Shown here piece by piece: positions 1 through 6,522 of a DNA stretch of 64,000 nucleotides. Source of the stretch: a virus; the IMG/VR virus record IMGVR_UViG_3300046690_000230, positions 1 through 64,000 of that record; one strand, given 5' to 3'. The notes under the pieces are model-generated. The model worked only from the letters and a program-made list of their open reading frames with translations. It ran no database searches and was not told where the DNA came from. The translations under genes were made by a program, and so were the position numbers. Each line of letters begins with the position of its first letter. Position 1 is the first letter of the stretch.

Positions 1-207
1 AATCAAGCTATCCTTGGCCGCTACTGCCTGTGCCAAATCATGGCAGATCGTGGTTTCTGGCGTGGTTGCACATTCGGGGTGCAAGACTCGCTCTTTATCT
101 AAGAACGCCTTTGAAGCGACAACTACATTGTAGGCGTTGCGCTCCAGTGGAGTACATCCTGCAATCAACAGAACCGCTACCAACATGACCGGGAATGCTT
201 TCTTCAT
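1..207 (-). CDS. Lipoprotein, N-terminal part (cut by window edge)
   Basis: The 69 visible codons begin MKK, then a hydrophobic stretch ending LLIAGC, which is a signal peptidase II lipobox with Cys18 as the expected lipidated residue. The mature part begins TPLERNAYN and continues past the left edge. A strong Shine-Dalgarno (AAAAGGAGAAAAGG) precedes the ATG. It is the last visible gene of the leftward operon. The family is unrecognised. An outer-membrane spanin subunit is possible because a lysozyme fragment lies at the other edge, but the visible part does not prove this. Confidence 0.75.
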   Translation of the reverse strand, partial: MKKAFPVMLVAVLLIAGCTPLERNAYNVVVASKAFLDKERVLHPECATTPETTICHDLAQAVAAKDSLI

Positions 208-241
208 CCTTTTCTCCTTTTTACTTTTGACTTACAAAATC

Positions 242-411
242 TTTCGTGGCGGTGGGCCTTGATACCCACTGGAAGTAATAGCTCCTGCCACCTGTCTTGG
301 CATGAATGAGCTTTACCGACAGGATTTGCACCCATGCCGTTTTCCAGAAAGCTATGTCTCCTGCAAGTCTGGACCGAATTGCTGCATGTCCTTCCACGCT
401 GCGCCACGAAA
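242..411 (-). other. Possible structured RNA between genes
   Basis: This gap between a small membrane protein gene and the lipoprotein gene is closed by a perfect 10-bp inverted repeat (242-251 with 402-411). Inside are GTGGG/CCCAC (252-256, 265-269), a 6-bp pair 299-304/333-338, a competing 6-bp pair 291-296/318-323, and a 6-bp pair 343-348/368-373. The layout resembles a multibranch RNA, but no tRNA T-arm or other known family is convincing. It could act as a leader for the lipoprotein gene or protect the mRNA. An overlapping minus-strand reading frame here has no protein-like features. Confidence 0.3.
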
Positions 412-416
412 CTCTT

Positions 417-524
417 TTATTTCTGACTTGCTGCTAGTGCAATGACACTGCTCCAGAAAAACACCCATAGAAGGAATTTAGCGATGTCGCGGTTCTCTAT
501 GGCGTCTCCGCTGAAGCGAATCAT
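417..524 (-). CDS. Small single-pass membrane protein (35 aa)
   Basis: The start overlaps the stop of the upstream endonuclease gene as ATGA, so translation is probably coupled. A polar N-terminus (MIRFSGDAIENRD) is followed by one hydrophobic segment of about 16 residues (FLLWVFFWSSVIALAA) ending SQK. The family is unrecognised. A longer reading of this frame starting at 647 would lie inside the endonuclease gene and is not favoured. Confidence 0.5.
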   Translation of the reverse strand: MIRFSGDAIENRDIAKFLLWVFFWSSVIALAASQK

Positions 525-823
525 GACTTCAGATACCCCGCTAGTTCTTCCTTGGCCTTGCCTGTAAGCACTTCCTTGGTGCTGTAGACGAGCACTCGGT
601 AGCCCATGAATGTTCCCGTGCGGCGTTTCTCGTTGTCCGCTCCCCATCCTGCACCGTGCCGCCCCTTGAAGTAACCGTCAATTTCAATGGCGATGTTGGA
701 AGTAGTTAACAGGAAGTCCCAGCGCCATTTACGGCCTGCGTAGAATTGAACTTCCGCCTCATACGCTAATCCCAGTTCCTTCAGGTGAATCTCCATCAGT
801 ATCTCGGCAGGGCTGCGCTTCAT
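521..823 (-). CDS. Small PD-(D/E)XK / Vsr-like endonuclease
   Basis: The 100-residue protein carries the compact nuclease pattern W-R-W-D-F near residue 35, then IAIEIDGYFKGRHG with a central acidic E-I-D, then D-N-E-K-R and a final GYRVLVYS strand. This matches small Vsr/DUF559-type endonucleases common in phages. Likely roles are branched-DNA or mismatch cleavage, or homing. Its ATG overlaps the stop of the upstream coiled-coil gene and its stop overlaps the membrane peptide start. The fold is inferred from motifs and the substrate is unknown. Confidence 0.65.
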   Translation of the reverse strand: MKRSPAEILMEIHLKELGLAYEAEVQFYAGRKWRWDFLLTTSNIAIEIDGYFKGRHGAGWGADNEKRRTGTFMGYRVLVYSTKEVLTGKAKEELAGYLKS

Positions 824-1287
824 CGACGCACCCTCTTGACACGCTTTTTAGGGCGCGGCCACCGCCGCTCGACTGGCTCAAATGGAACCACATCTCGCTC
901 CACCGCCTCTTCCAAACGTTGCGCCATGTTATCCACCGTGGCCACTATTGCTGCTGCACGTTCATCCAGTTTATTTCTATGAGTTACAAGCTCTTTGCAC
1001 GTAGTCAGGTGTCTCGTATCTCGTGTTTTTTCTTGCGTTTCCAGTATCACCGACAGCGCATCAAGGTCGGATTTTATGACGTTTTGGCCTTGTTCAATGC
1101 GCTGCAATTCGGTCTGCCGTAGTTGCACCATGTGGTTCTCTATACGCCTCAGATACTCCGCTTGGTTCTCCTGCCCCTTGGCGAGAATCTCCATCAAAGC
1201 CTTCATCCCATTTTGCAGCGACCGCTCAAAGCCGCTTACCTTGGCTTCGATTAACCTCAGTCGTTCTCTGTCTTCCTTGCGGTACAT
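820..1287 (-). CDS. Coiled-coil protein of unknown function (155 aa)
   Basis: The protein is rich in K, R, E and L with heptad-like spacing over about residues 5-135 and has a basic C-terminus (RRWPRPKKRVKRVRR), which could bind nucleic acid. The start at 1287 is chosen because an AGAGG Shine-Dalgarno sits at good spacing and the ATG overlaps the preceding stop as TGATG. A GTG one codon upstream (1290) is equally close. The longer form from 1359 would overlap a coupled 49-residue gene and lacks a Shine-Dalgarno. No family is recognised. Confidence 0.6.
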   Translation of the reverse strand: MYRKEDRERLRLIEAKVSGFERSLQNGMKALMEILAKGQENQAEYLRRIENHMVQLRQTELQRIEQGQNVIKSDLDALSVILETQEKTRDTRHLTTCKELVTHRNKLDERAAAIVATVDNMAQRLEEAVERDVVPFEPVERRWPRPKKRVKRVRR

Positions 1288-1436
1288 CACCGTATCTGCC
1301 TCTTTATCCAGCGCTTGCGCGGCAGCAGCGGCAGGTACACGCCTACTACCAGGAGCCATTGATGGTTGTGCGGGCGGTAGCAGCCGCCTAGCTTGCGGTA
1401 CAGGCGTTGCCGGAGCGTCTTTTCTCTGCGCGTCAC
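1287..1436 (-). CDS. Small basic protein (49 aa)
   Basis: A GTG start overlaps the upstream stop as GTGA and the stop overlaps the next start as TGATG, so this gene sits in a tight coupling chain. The product is very basic (MTRREKTLRQRLYRKLGG) with a short hydrophobic middle (WLLVVGVYLPLLP). It overlaps an alternative longer start of the coiled-coil gene, so only one of the two readings is likely used. Function is unknown. Confidence 0.4.
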   Translation of the reverse strand: MTRREKTLRQRLYRKLGGCYRPHNHQWLLVVGVYLPLLPRKRWIKRQIR

Positions 1437-1588
1437 TTGGGCAGGCTCCTTAGAAGGGTGCGGAGGCTCACTTCAAGCCCTTTGGGAAGGTCTACGAGGC
1501 GGAAGTTGGTACATTTTATGCGCCCATCTCGCATCTTCTTTTTGACCTTGCCCAGCTTTGAGGCTTCAGAGATCAGTTCGTTTTTCAT
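1433..1588 (-). CDS. Small protein of unknown function (51 aa)
   Basis: The start lies inside the end of the HNH gene, preceded by AGGAGAAAGAC, a good Shine-Dalgarno. The protein is basic (KLGKVKKKMRDGRIKC) and ends VSLRTLLRSLPK. Its stop overlaps a GTG start downstream. No domain is recognised. Confidence 0.5.
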   Translation of the reverse strand: MKNELISEASKLGKVKKKMRDGRIKCTNFRLVDLPKGLEVSLRTLLRSLPK

Positions 1589-1916
1589 GTCTTTCTCCTA
1601 ATCTTGGGTATCTGCCGTGGCGCTCGCGGTGGCACTTTGGGCAGGACCAACGCAGATTGACACACCGTCCTGGCTCATAACACCAACACCTTGCGAACTT
1701 TCGGCCTGAATTAATATGGTCCAGTTCCCCGTAGGCGAGTCCGTAATACGCACCGCAGCGCCAACACCGCCCACCCTCACTGTTAAATACCTGTTCCCTT
1801 CGCTTCCCACAGTCATGCCCAGAGAGATATTCGTGCCCTGCCAAGGAAACGTTAGACCGTCTATCGAGAAACTTTTTAGCTCCGGTAGCTTCTTTGTCAC
1901 GCTTGTTCTCCAGCAT
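1566..1916 (-). CDS. HNH endonuclease
   Basis: The 116-residue protein shows CWRCG near residue 51, GELDHINSG as the first catalytic HNH element, and CPKCHRERHG at the C-terminal side. This gives two zinc-binding Cys pairs around a His-Asp-His core typical of small phage HNH nucleases. The start overlaps the end of the upstream gene by 20 nt. It may act as a homing or DNA-processing nuclease. The family call is firm and the biological role is open. Confidence 0.8.
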   Translation of the reverse strand: MLENKRDKEATGAKKFLDRRSNVSLAGHEYLSGHDCGKRREQVFNSEGGRCWRCGAYYGLAYGELDHINSGRKFARCWCYEPGRCVNLRWSCPKCHRERHGRYPRLGERHEKRTDL

Positions 1917-2211
1917 CTTTCCCCTCTGCCCATCCCTTTACGTCGAAAGTCTTTAGCGCCTCGATAAATGCCGCTGTACGAAAGCTCGGATTGTGGTCAA
2001 GTGTCATCATGTAAGCTTCATTGATTGCCGCCAGTTCCGAGTAATCTGCCGGCGTACAGTTGAAACAAAACCGCTTTCGCTTCTCCCTGTTCTCCATGCG
2101 CGAACGGGCATCTAGCGAAGGCATAATGACCCTTACGTGCATATCGTCCGTTAGCTTGCCTTCCTTGATGAGCCAGCGGAGCCGTTCCTTCTCTTCTCTC
2201 CACTCAGGCAC
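1897..2211 (-). CDS. Unknown early protein (104 aa)
   Basis: A GTG start at 2211 is chosen because GGTGGAGG precedes it by seven bases and it overlaps the upstream stop by only 8 nt. An in-frame start at 2325 would lie deep in the upstream gene. The product starts MPEWREEKERLRWLI, has Cys residues in RFCFNCTP and is otherwise helical and charged. No domain is recognised. Confidence 0.55.
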   Translation of the reverse strand: MPEWREEKERLRWLIKEGKLTDDMHVRVIMPSLDARSRMENREKRKRFCFNCTPADYSELAAINEAYMMTLDHNPSFRTAAFIEALKTFDVKGWAEGKDAGEQA

Positions 2212-2488
2212 GGCGCAGCCTCCACCGACCGATAGTGCCAGCCTGACGCTCCATCCGCGAAGACCGCTCATAGCCAACAAACTCCCAAGGTCCATTGCGA
2301 AACACCGCCCCAGCGGCGTTGCCAAGAGCCTTTGGAGAGATGTAACTGCTTACATCCTCTATGGTTATGGTTTCCTGCTTGGCTCCTAGCAGTTCTGCTA
2401 CGAACTGAGCAGCCATCAGACTCTCTTTGTGCGCGGCGCTCGCCTTGCGGAGTCCTGATAGGAAAAGCTGTCTAGGTTGGGTGGCCAT
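2204..2488 (-). CDS. Small early protein, possible winged-helix-like (94 aa)
   Basis: The C-terminal half (ISPKALGNAAGAVFRNG, WEFVGYERS, TIGRWRLRRA) has a helix-turn-helix-plus-wing pattern that I associate with small DNA-binding phage replication-region proteins. The start lies directly after the stop of the 203-aa neighbour. A DNA-binding role near the exonuclease and SSB genes is plausible but inferred. Confidence 0.55.
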   Translation of the reverse strand: MATQPRQLFLSGLRKASAAHKESLMAAQFVAELLGAKQETITIEDVSSYISPKALGNAAGAVFRNGPWEFVGYERSSRMERQAGTIGRWRLRRA

Positions 2489-3100
2489 CTACTTCACCTC
2501 AAAACTGGTAATTATAAATCTGCCGAAAGTTGGACGAAAATCGCCAAGCCCAATCAATTTACCAGCCGATTGAATGGCATCGTTCAATAATGCCGGAGAA
2601 ATGTACTCAGGCAGTAACACCTGCAATCGCACAGAGATTTGCCAGCCAGCTTTCAGCGCCGGCCTGTGACGGGTAATGGCGTTGCGCTGCACCTGCACCC
2701 GCCGCCTGTCGATGTAGTCCCAATCTTTTAGCCCCGTGTCGCAGAGTTCGTCCAGGCAAGTCACGCCCGCTTTGAATAAGTCCATAGCCGACTTGCGTGG
2801 TGAGCGTGGGTCTTGCTTGTACTTGGCTGCATGAATCACCGACATTCGCAGGTATTCCGATGGAATGGCGATGTTATTGTTATCCAGGCGATAGACATAG
2901 GATTCCACGTCATCGGTCTTTTTGGCCTTGCTGCCTTTGGCTGCATTGGCCTTCGCTTCCACGCCGTCAACCGACCAGCGATGAAAGAGAAACGCCGCGA
3001 TGCCTTGAATTGAAACCTCTGCAATATAAGGCTCAAGAATTGCAAACTGACCATCATTGCTTACTGCATTTAGTTCAGCTACCGCTGCTGATTTTGCCAT
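2489..3100 (-). CDS. Conserved-looking early protein with RAMP-like features (203 aa)
   Basis: The start at 3100 (MAKSAAVAEL) has GGAG at good spacing; the ATG six bases upstream sits too close to it. The order is a first strand (IAEVSIQGIAAFLFHRWS), a basic linker (AAKGSKAKKTDD), IAIPSEYLRMSVIHAAK, then DPRSPRKSAMDLF, and a C-terminal strand-helix-Gly-rich unit ending AGKLIGLGDFRPTFGRFII. The last element resembles the Gly-rich loop of RAMP/Cas7-fold proteins, but I could not test this. It lies directly downstream of the 5-bp array in the transcript and between the nuclease and small DNA-binding genes, which suggests nucleic-acid binding. Confidence 0.6.
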   Translation of the reverse strand: MAKSAAVAELNAVSNDGQFAILEPYIAEVSIQGIAAFLFHRWSVDGVEAKANAAKGSKAKKTDDVESYVYRLDNNNIAIPSEYLRMSVIHAAKYKQDPRSPRKSAMDLFKAGVTCLDELCDTGLKDWDYIDRRRVQVQRNAITRHRPALKAGWQISVRLQVLLPEYISPALLNDAIQSAGKLIGLGDFRPTFGRFIITSFEVK

Positions 3101-3120
3101 GCACATTCTCCTTTTAGATT

Positions 3121-3735
3121 TAACCTCACCCTACCCAACCTAGCCGTTCCGTGCCGAACCGTACCTTGGCTTGCCGCACCTCATCCAACCGTTCCTCACC
3201 GGACCAGACCCGACCTAACCAGAGCACTCCCGGCCCGTCCGTGCCTTACCTTGCCAAACCGGACCGCTCCGCACCATGCCTAACCTAACCTTGCCAAACC
3301 CGACCTAAACAAACCGAACCTCACCAAACCTTGCCGAACCACGCCCCACCATGCCGCGCCAAGGCTGACCTCACCTGACCGCTCCAAGGCCGCGCCTTGT
3401 AGGAGTCCGACCAATCTCTGGCCAGACTCCGACAAAACGCCTACCTCACCGCACCTGGCCGAACCGCTGCTTACCGCACCAGTGCTTGCCTAGCCCATCC
3501 CGACCACATCCTTCCTTGCCCGACCACAACTTGCCATTCCCGACCTGAACTTGCCTGAACTAACCTCTCCACGCCTCACCAAACCCTGCCATGCCGCACC
3601 CTTACTCGCCACGCCTCAGACTAGCTAACCGGACCAAAACCCACCGCACCTTGCCTGACCAAACCTGACCGCACCTCGCCCCGACTAGCCACACCTAGCC
3701 TTGTCCCGCCGTACCTTGGCCAACCTCGCCAAACC
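3121..3735. repeat. Pentamer-period array, NNDCC x 123 (non-coding)
   Basis: Split into five-base steps from 3121, the tract has the form NNDCC (D is A, G or T). By hand count 95 of 123 steps end in CC, the base before CC is never C, and steps such as TAACC, TTGCC, GCACC and AAACC recur in no fixed order. The phase never slips over 615 bp, including across a central 45-bp interruption with a hairpin. The transcript of the flanking minus-strand genes would read (GGHNN)n. Stops are frequent in every frame, so it is not coding. It fills the gap between the exonuclease stop (3737) and the Shine-Dalgarno of the 203-aa gene (about 3108). Confidence 0.95.
3402..3430. other. Hairpin at the centre of the pentamer array
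   Basis: Arms 3402-3413 and 3419-3430 pair at 10 of 12 positions around a 5-base loop (GGAGTC outermost with GACTCC). The hairpin lies in the only stretch without regular NNDCC steps (3396-3440), which is exactly nine pentamers long, so phase is kept on both sides. The array midpoint is 3428. An origin, processing or protein-loading site is possible. No T-run follows, so it is not a simple terminator. Confidence 0.6.
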
Positions 3736-3736
3736 T

Positions 3737-4561
3737 TTATTGAGTGGCTTCCCATGCAGATTGTTTTTCTTCCAACCACTCCCAAAGTGCCTTTACGTGA
3801 AGAAAAGTCTCCATAGTTTGAGCCTCATCATCTGCCTTAACCGCTTCAAATGATGGGTCAGTCAATACTTTAGGAAGCCGCACAATGTAGCCGCACTCAG
3901 GACTTCCATGGCCCATTTCTCTAACAGCGGCTCGGTAGGCTGCATTCTGAAGATGACTTTCTGAGTAAATGGCCTTAGAAGTTTTCCAGTCGATGACCGA
4001 CAACCTACCGTTTACTTTGGCCAAAAGATCGAGCGTGCCGGCGTATTTGTACTTGTGCGACCAGATGACCTGTTCACTGGCAATAGGCTCTAAATCGACG
4101 CTCTTGGCCCATTCCTGCCAATGACCGAAGGCCATCCTCACGGCAGGATTTACTAGGCTGACTTCCTGCTTGAAGGGCAGTCCCATGCGCAGGTTTATCT
4201 CATTTTCAATCGCGTGATGGACCGTCGTGCCAATCTCTCCAGCCTTGCTCAGTTCCTTCTGCGAGGCTTTCGTCTCGCCCAGCCTCGTGTTCAAAGTTAA
4301 TTTCCAGCTCTCCTGGGGCATCAGTTTCTCCCCATAGGTCGCCACTGCCATGCGGTACGCTTCCTCGATCACCATCTCCCGTTCCACCTTGGCTGCCCAG
4401 TTCACTAGCGCGGGCTTGCCAATACAGGACAAGATCGTGGTAACACTGGGATAAAGCTCGATTCCAACCGTCCCCCCTGGCATCGGCTCGAAGTTCGCCT
4501 TCGGAATCTCGTAGAACCGGCCCCGTCGAGTTTGTCGCCTTGCTTCTGTCGTTATTGGCAT
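3737..4561 (-). CDS. RecB/Cas4-like PD-(D/E)XK exonuclease
   Basis: The 274-residue protein carries the exonuclease motifs in order: GTTVHHAIE (His at about 115-116), GTLD with Asp at about 178, IDWKTSK with Asp191 and Lys193, and the Q-x3-Y motif QNAAY at about 205. This is the complete catalytic set of the RecB nuclease family used by phages for recombination and end resection. The start at 4561 is chosen over one ten codons upstream because AGGAGG lies eight bases before it. It sits with an SSB-like gene and the array, suggesting a recombination or replication module. No Cys cluster is seen. Confidence 0.85.
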   Translation of the reverse strand: MPITTEARRQTRRGRFYEIPKANFEPMPGGTVGIELYPSVTTILSCIGKPALVNWAAKVEREMVIEEAYRMAVATYGEKLMPQESWKLTLNTRLGETKASQKELSKAGEIGTTVHHAIENEINLRMGLPFKQEVSLVNPAVRMAFGHWQEWAKSVDLEPIASEQVIWSHKYKYAGTLDLLAKVNGRLSVIDWKTSKAIYSESHLQNAAYRAAVREMGHGSPECGYIVRLPKVLTDPSFEAVKADDEAQTMETFLHVKALWEWLEEKQSAWEATQ

Positions 4562-4722
4562 ACATTGTTCCTCCTCAAATGTTCCCACCAATCCGTTCTT
4601 TCTCCACCCTCTTCATTCCATCCGCAAGAGCAGCAAACCCACATCGCCACACTCCACACGCCACCACCATTCATGTTTACTTGTGGTTCGTGTTTTTCCA
4701 TTGTTTCTTCTTTGATTTCCAT
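4552..4722 (-). CDS. Small Cys-containing protein (56 aa)
   Basis: The gene lies between the SSB-like and exonuclease genes and overlaps the latter by 10 nt. The product contains VCCSCGWNEEGG followed by WWEHLRR, like one half of a zinc knuckle. The start is uncertain: 4722 or 4701, both with weak Shine-Dalgarno sequences. Function is unknown. Confidence 0.5.
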   Translation of the reverse strand: MEIKEETMEKHEPQVNMNGGGVWSVAMWVCCSCGWNEEGGERTDWWEHLRRNNVCQ

Positions 4723-4732
4723 AAAGATTCTT

Positions 4733-5260
4733 TCAAAATGGCACTTCTTCTTCATCTGGCGGTGCGTCGTACTCTGGTTCCTCTACTTCCGGTTCAGGCT
4801 GCGTCGGCGGCACGTACCCTGCCCTGTGAATCTCCCTCTCGTAATCCTCCGCGAACAACTTCTGCGCCATCTTTGACGAAGGAACCACCGCCGTTACATT
4901 GACCCACACGCTTCCGTCATCTCCCACATTATGCGAAAGGCTTAATTGAGCGTTCGCGCCTAGCAGCTTTTCTATATCGAAGAGTTTCAATTCCTGTGAT
5001 GTGAATGGCTTTCCCCGCCAGCTCTCTAAGTCCTTGCGAAGATTGGCTTTCTTTCCCAGACTTGGCGTGTACCGCTTGTTTACCAGGAAACGGCGGCCCC
5101 TTTTGTCGGTTTCGGCCAGTTGCCACACTACCTTGACCTTCACTTGCGGCCCCCACTTCTCCGACTCCACCACCCCAAGGTCAACCACATCGACACAAAC
5201 CGCGTCATGGAGTCCTTGCGGCGCTGTCTCGTACTCTTTCTTCTTGGCGTAAATCGGCAT
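4733..5260 (-). CDS. Single-stranded DNA-binding-like protein
   Basis: The 175-residue protein starts MPIYAKKKEYETAPQG and has the strand-rich core GLHDAVCVDVVDLG, WGPQVKVKVVWQL and a KRYTPSLGKKANL element seen in phage replication-associated SSB-like proteins. It ends in a Pro/Glu-rich tail with the tip DEEEVPF, which mimics the acidic hydrophobic tip by which SSBs recruit partners. The neighbouring exonuclease supports a recombination or replication role. The start overlaps the upstream stop as TGATG. Confidence 0.7.
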   Translation of the reverse strand: MPIYAKKKEYETAPQGLHDAVCVDVVDLGVVESEKWGPQVKVKVVWQLAETDKRGRRFLVNKRYTPSLGKKANLRKDLESWRGKPFTSQELKLFDIEKLLGANAQLSLSHNVGDDGSVWVNVTAVVPSSKMAQKLFAEDYEREIHRAGYVPPTQPEPEVEEPEYDAPPDEEEVPF

Positions 5261-5469
5261 CAGAGTTTCCCCAGTAAATCAGCCTTTTTCTCAAAAGGCA
5301 GAGCCACAAAGATTTCATCGGCTTCTTTGTTCCACTTCTCAATGATAGAAAAAGCATCCTTCGGCAAGCCATTCGGCACCCAAGTTAGCTTTTCTTGCAT
5401 GACCTTGCGCTTCTTCACCCAAGTCGCATGGAAGTTCTCATGCTGGGCTTTTGTCCATTTCTTTCCCAT
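5260..5469 (-). CDS. Small helical protein (69 aa)
   Basis: A charged, helical protein (WTKAQHENFHATWVKKRKV and later AFSIIEKWNKEADEIF). It is coupled on both sides: its start overlaps the RHH stop as TAATG and its stop overlaps the SSB-like start as TGATG. This places it in the same transcript as the regulator and the recombination proteins. No domain is recognised. Confidence 0.6.
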   Translation of the reverse strand: MGKKWTKAQHENFHATWVKKRKVMQEKLTWVPNGLPKDAFSIIEKWNKEADEIFVALPFEKKADLLGKL

Positions 5470-5618
5470 TACGGTTTGACCTCGCCTTCGCGTAGATATT
5501 TTTCAATGGCCCTGTTTACCAGCCAAGTCACGGTCTGCCCATTTTTGCTTGCTCTAACCTTCAGAGAAGCCCAAAGAGTAGAGTTGACTTTTACGCTGGT
5601 TGTTGGTGATTTCTTCAT
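5469..5618 (-). CDS. Ribbon-helix-helix regulator (49 aa)
   Basis: The sequence TTSVKVNSTLWASLKVRA gives the N-terminal strand and first helix, and NGQTVTWLVNRAIEKYLRE gives the turn and second helix of an Arc/CopG-type RHH DNA-binding fold, at the family's usual size. There is no Shine-Dalgarno. The ATG lies 36 nt from the first base of a TTGACA box, so the mRNA is probably leaderless. As first gene of this transcript it may repress its own promoter. Confidence 0.75.
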   Translation of the reverse strand: MKKSPTTSVKVNSTLWASLKVRASKNGQTVTWLVNRAIEKYLREGEVKP

Positions 5619-5625
5619 GCGCTAC

Positions 5626-5654
5626 TTTTTACTACGATGGTGGAATGTTGTCAA
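5626..5654 (-). promoter_or_regulatory. Promoter for the RHH/SSB/exonuclease transcript
   Basis: On the minus strand TTGACA (5649-5654) is followed by a 17-bp spacer and TAAAAA (5626-5631). The ATG at 5618 begins eight bases after the -10 box, so transcription should start at or within a base of it. Confidence 0.6.
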
Positions 5655-5668
5655 GAGAAAAATGAAGT

Positions 5669-5950
5669 TTAGTGAAAAATATATTGGCGAGTACCTTCGG
5701 GTGTAATTACGTATTTACCGTGCTCGTCGCGCATCACAGGACTCTGCCCGTAAATGAAGAATAGGCCACGCCAGCTTCTCATTGTGCTTTGGTCTAATAC
5801 ATCTCCAGGCTCATATCCTTCGTCACGCAAACGCTCAAGCGTTTTAATCGCTAGCGTTTTAGCTCTTTCTGTCAATGGTGCCTTTATCTTATTCCGCATT
5901 TCTATCCATCCATCCCATGCATCTTTAGGTATCCAGTCTGGAAGTTCCAT
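5669..5950 (-). CDS. Replication-protein C-terminal-like domain (93 aa)
   Basis: The opening LPDWIPKDAWDGWIEMRNK, followed by KTLAIKTLERLRDEGYEPGDVLDQSTMRSWRGLF, matches the helical tail I know from phage replication-initiation proteins, where it usually follows a winged-helix DNA-binding part. Here the tail stands alone, so it may be a split or reduced helicase-loader subunit. GAGGAGAGGGT gives a strong Shine-Dalgarno. It lies just upstream of the RHH promoter. Confidence 0.55.
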   Translation of the reverse strand: MELPDWIPKDAWDGWIEMRNKIKAPLTERAKTLAIKTLERLRDEGYEPGDVLDQSTMRSWRGLFFIYGQSPVMRDEHGKYVITPEGTRQYIFH

Positions 5951-6052
5951 ACCCTCTCCTCATACACCCCCGCCATAACGCTCATCTTTCTTAGAAAGCT
6001 GGCTGTCTTTCTTCTTTCAAAGGGGTTGCACCGTGGGGGTATCCGGTGACTC

Positions 6053-6232
6053 TCAGCCTTTGATAGAAGCCCGTCCCTGACAGTAAGGAACTTCGCCGTG
6101 CAGCATGAGCACCAGGTTGTAGGCCGACAGCGCCTGGATTTGGAAAGACACACGGCCACACTTCATTCGCGCCACCGCGCCAAGAGTGAAGCAAATAGAC
6201 TTGCTTGATAGGAGTTTTTTTGTGAGGAACAT
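6053..6232 (-). CDS. Small unknown protein (59 aa)
   Basis: An AGGAGGGATTAG Shine-Dalgarno precedes the ATG at 6232. The product is MFLTKKLLSSKSICFTLGAV..., then FQIQALSAYNLVLMLHGEVP, with no recognised domain. A competing frame (6163-6339) overlaps this start, but its own Shine-Dalgarno is weak. About 100 bp (5951-6052) without a clear gene follow downstream. Confidence 0.45.
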   Translation of the reverse strand: MFLTKKLLSSKSICFTLGAVARMKCGRVSFQIQALSAYNLVLMLHGEVPYCQGRASIKG

Positions 6233-6522
6233 CTAATCCCTCCTACAAGGGAAGGAAGGGGGAGCTGTGTAGGCAACTCCCCAATCCAATGCTGACCGAA
6301 GCTTTTACGCCGCGCCAGCGTGAGTCTAATATCTCTCATAATTCTCTATTCAAAAGCAAGTAAAATCTTAGCCTGTTGCAAGGATGCTCGATATTCCACG
6401 CTCTTAAGGGGCGGTGAAAGCTAGCCGAATATTCTCTAAGTATGAGTGCATCAAGGGCTTCCCAGTTCCCAGTGAATCAACATAACGGCTATCGGTGAAA
6501 CCCCAAGCACCCATGTAGCAAA
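6233..6522 (-). other. Gap of about 290 bp with no confident gene
   Basis: It holds the Shine-Dalgarno of the 59-aa gene and two short frames (6163-6339 with 58 codons; 6404-6514, starting MGAWGFTDSRY) that lack good ribosome-binding sites. I see no terminator or repeat here. It may contain diverged small genes. Confidence 0.4.

Noticed and set aside
204-407. Minus-strand reading frame of 67 codons
   Set aside because: It overlaps the lipoprotein start and the paired element at 242-411, and its composition is not protein-like.
230-415. tRNA gene
   Set aside because: Closing stem and hairpins are visible, but the T-loop sequence and arm lengths do not fit a tRNA in either orientation.
3121-3735. 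A sponge for CsrA/RsmA-type proteins
   Set aside because: Those read GGA; only about a tenth of the units are NNTCC on the plus strand (GGA in RNA), so GGA is not the selected signal.
3121-3735. CRISPR array
   Set aside because: Units are five bases and degenerate, with no conserved repeats of CRISPR length or spacers.
6163-6339. 58-codon frame starting MRDIRL
   Set aside because: It overlaps the 59-aa gene that has a much better Shine-Dalgarno (AGGAGGGATTAG).
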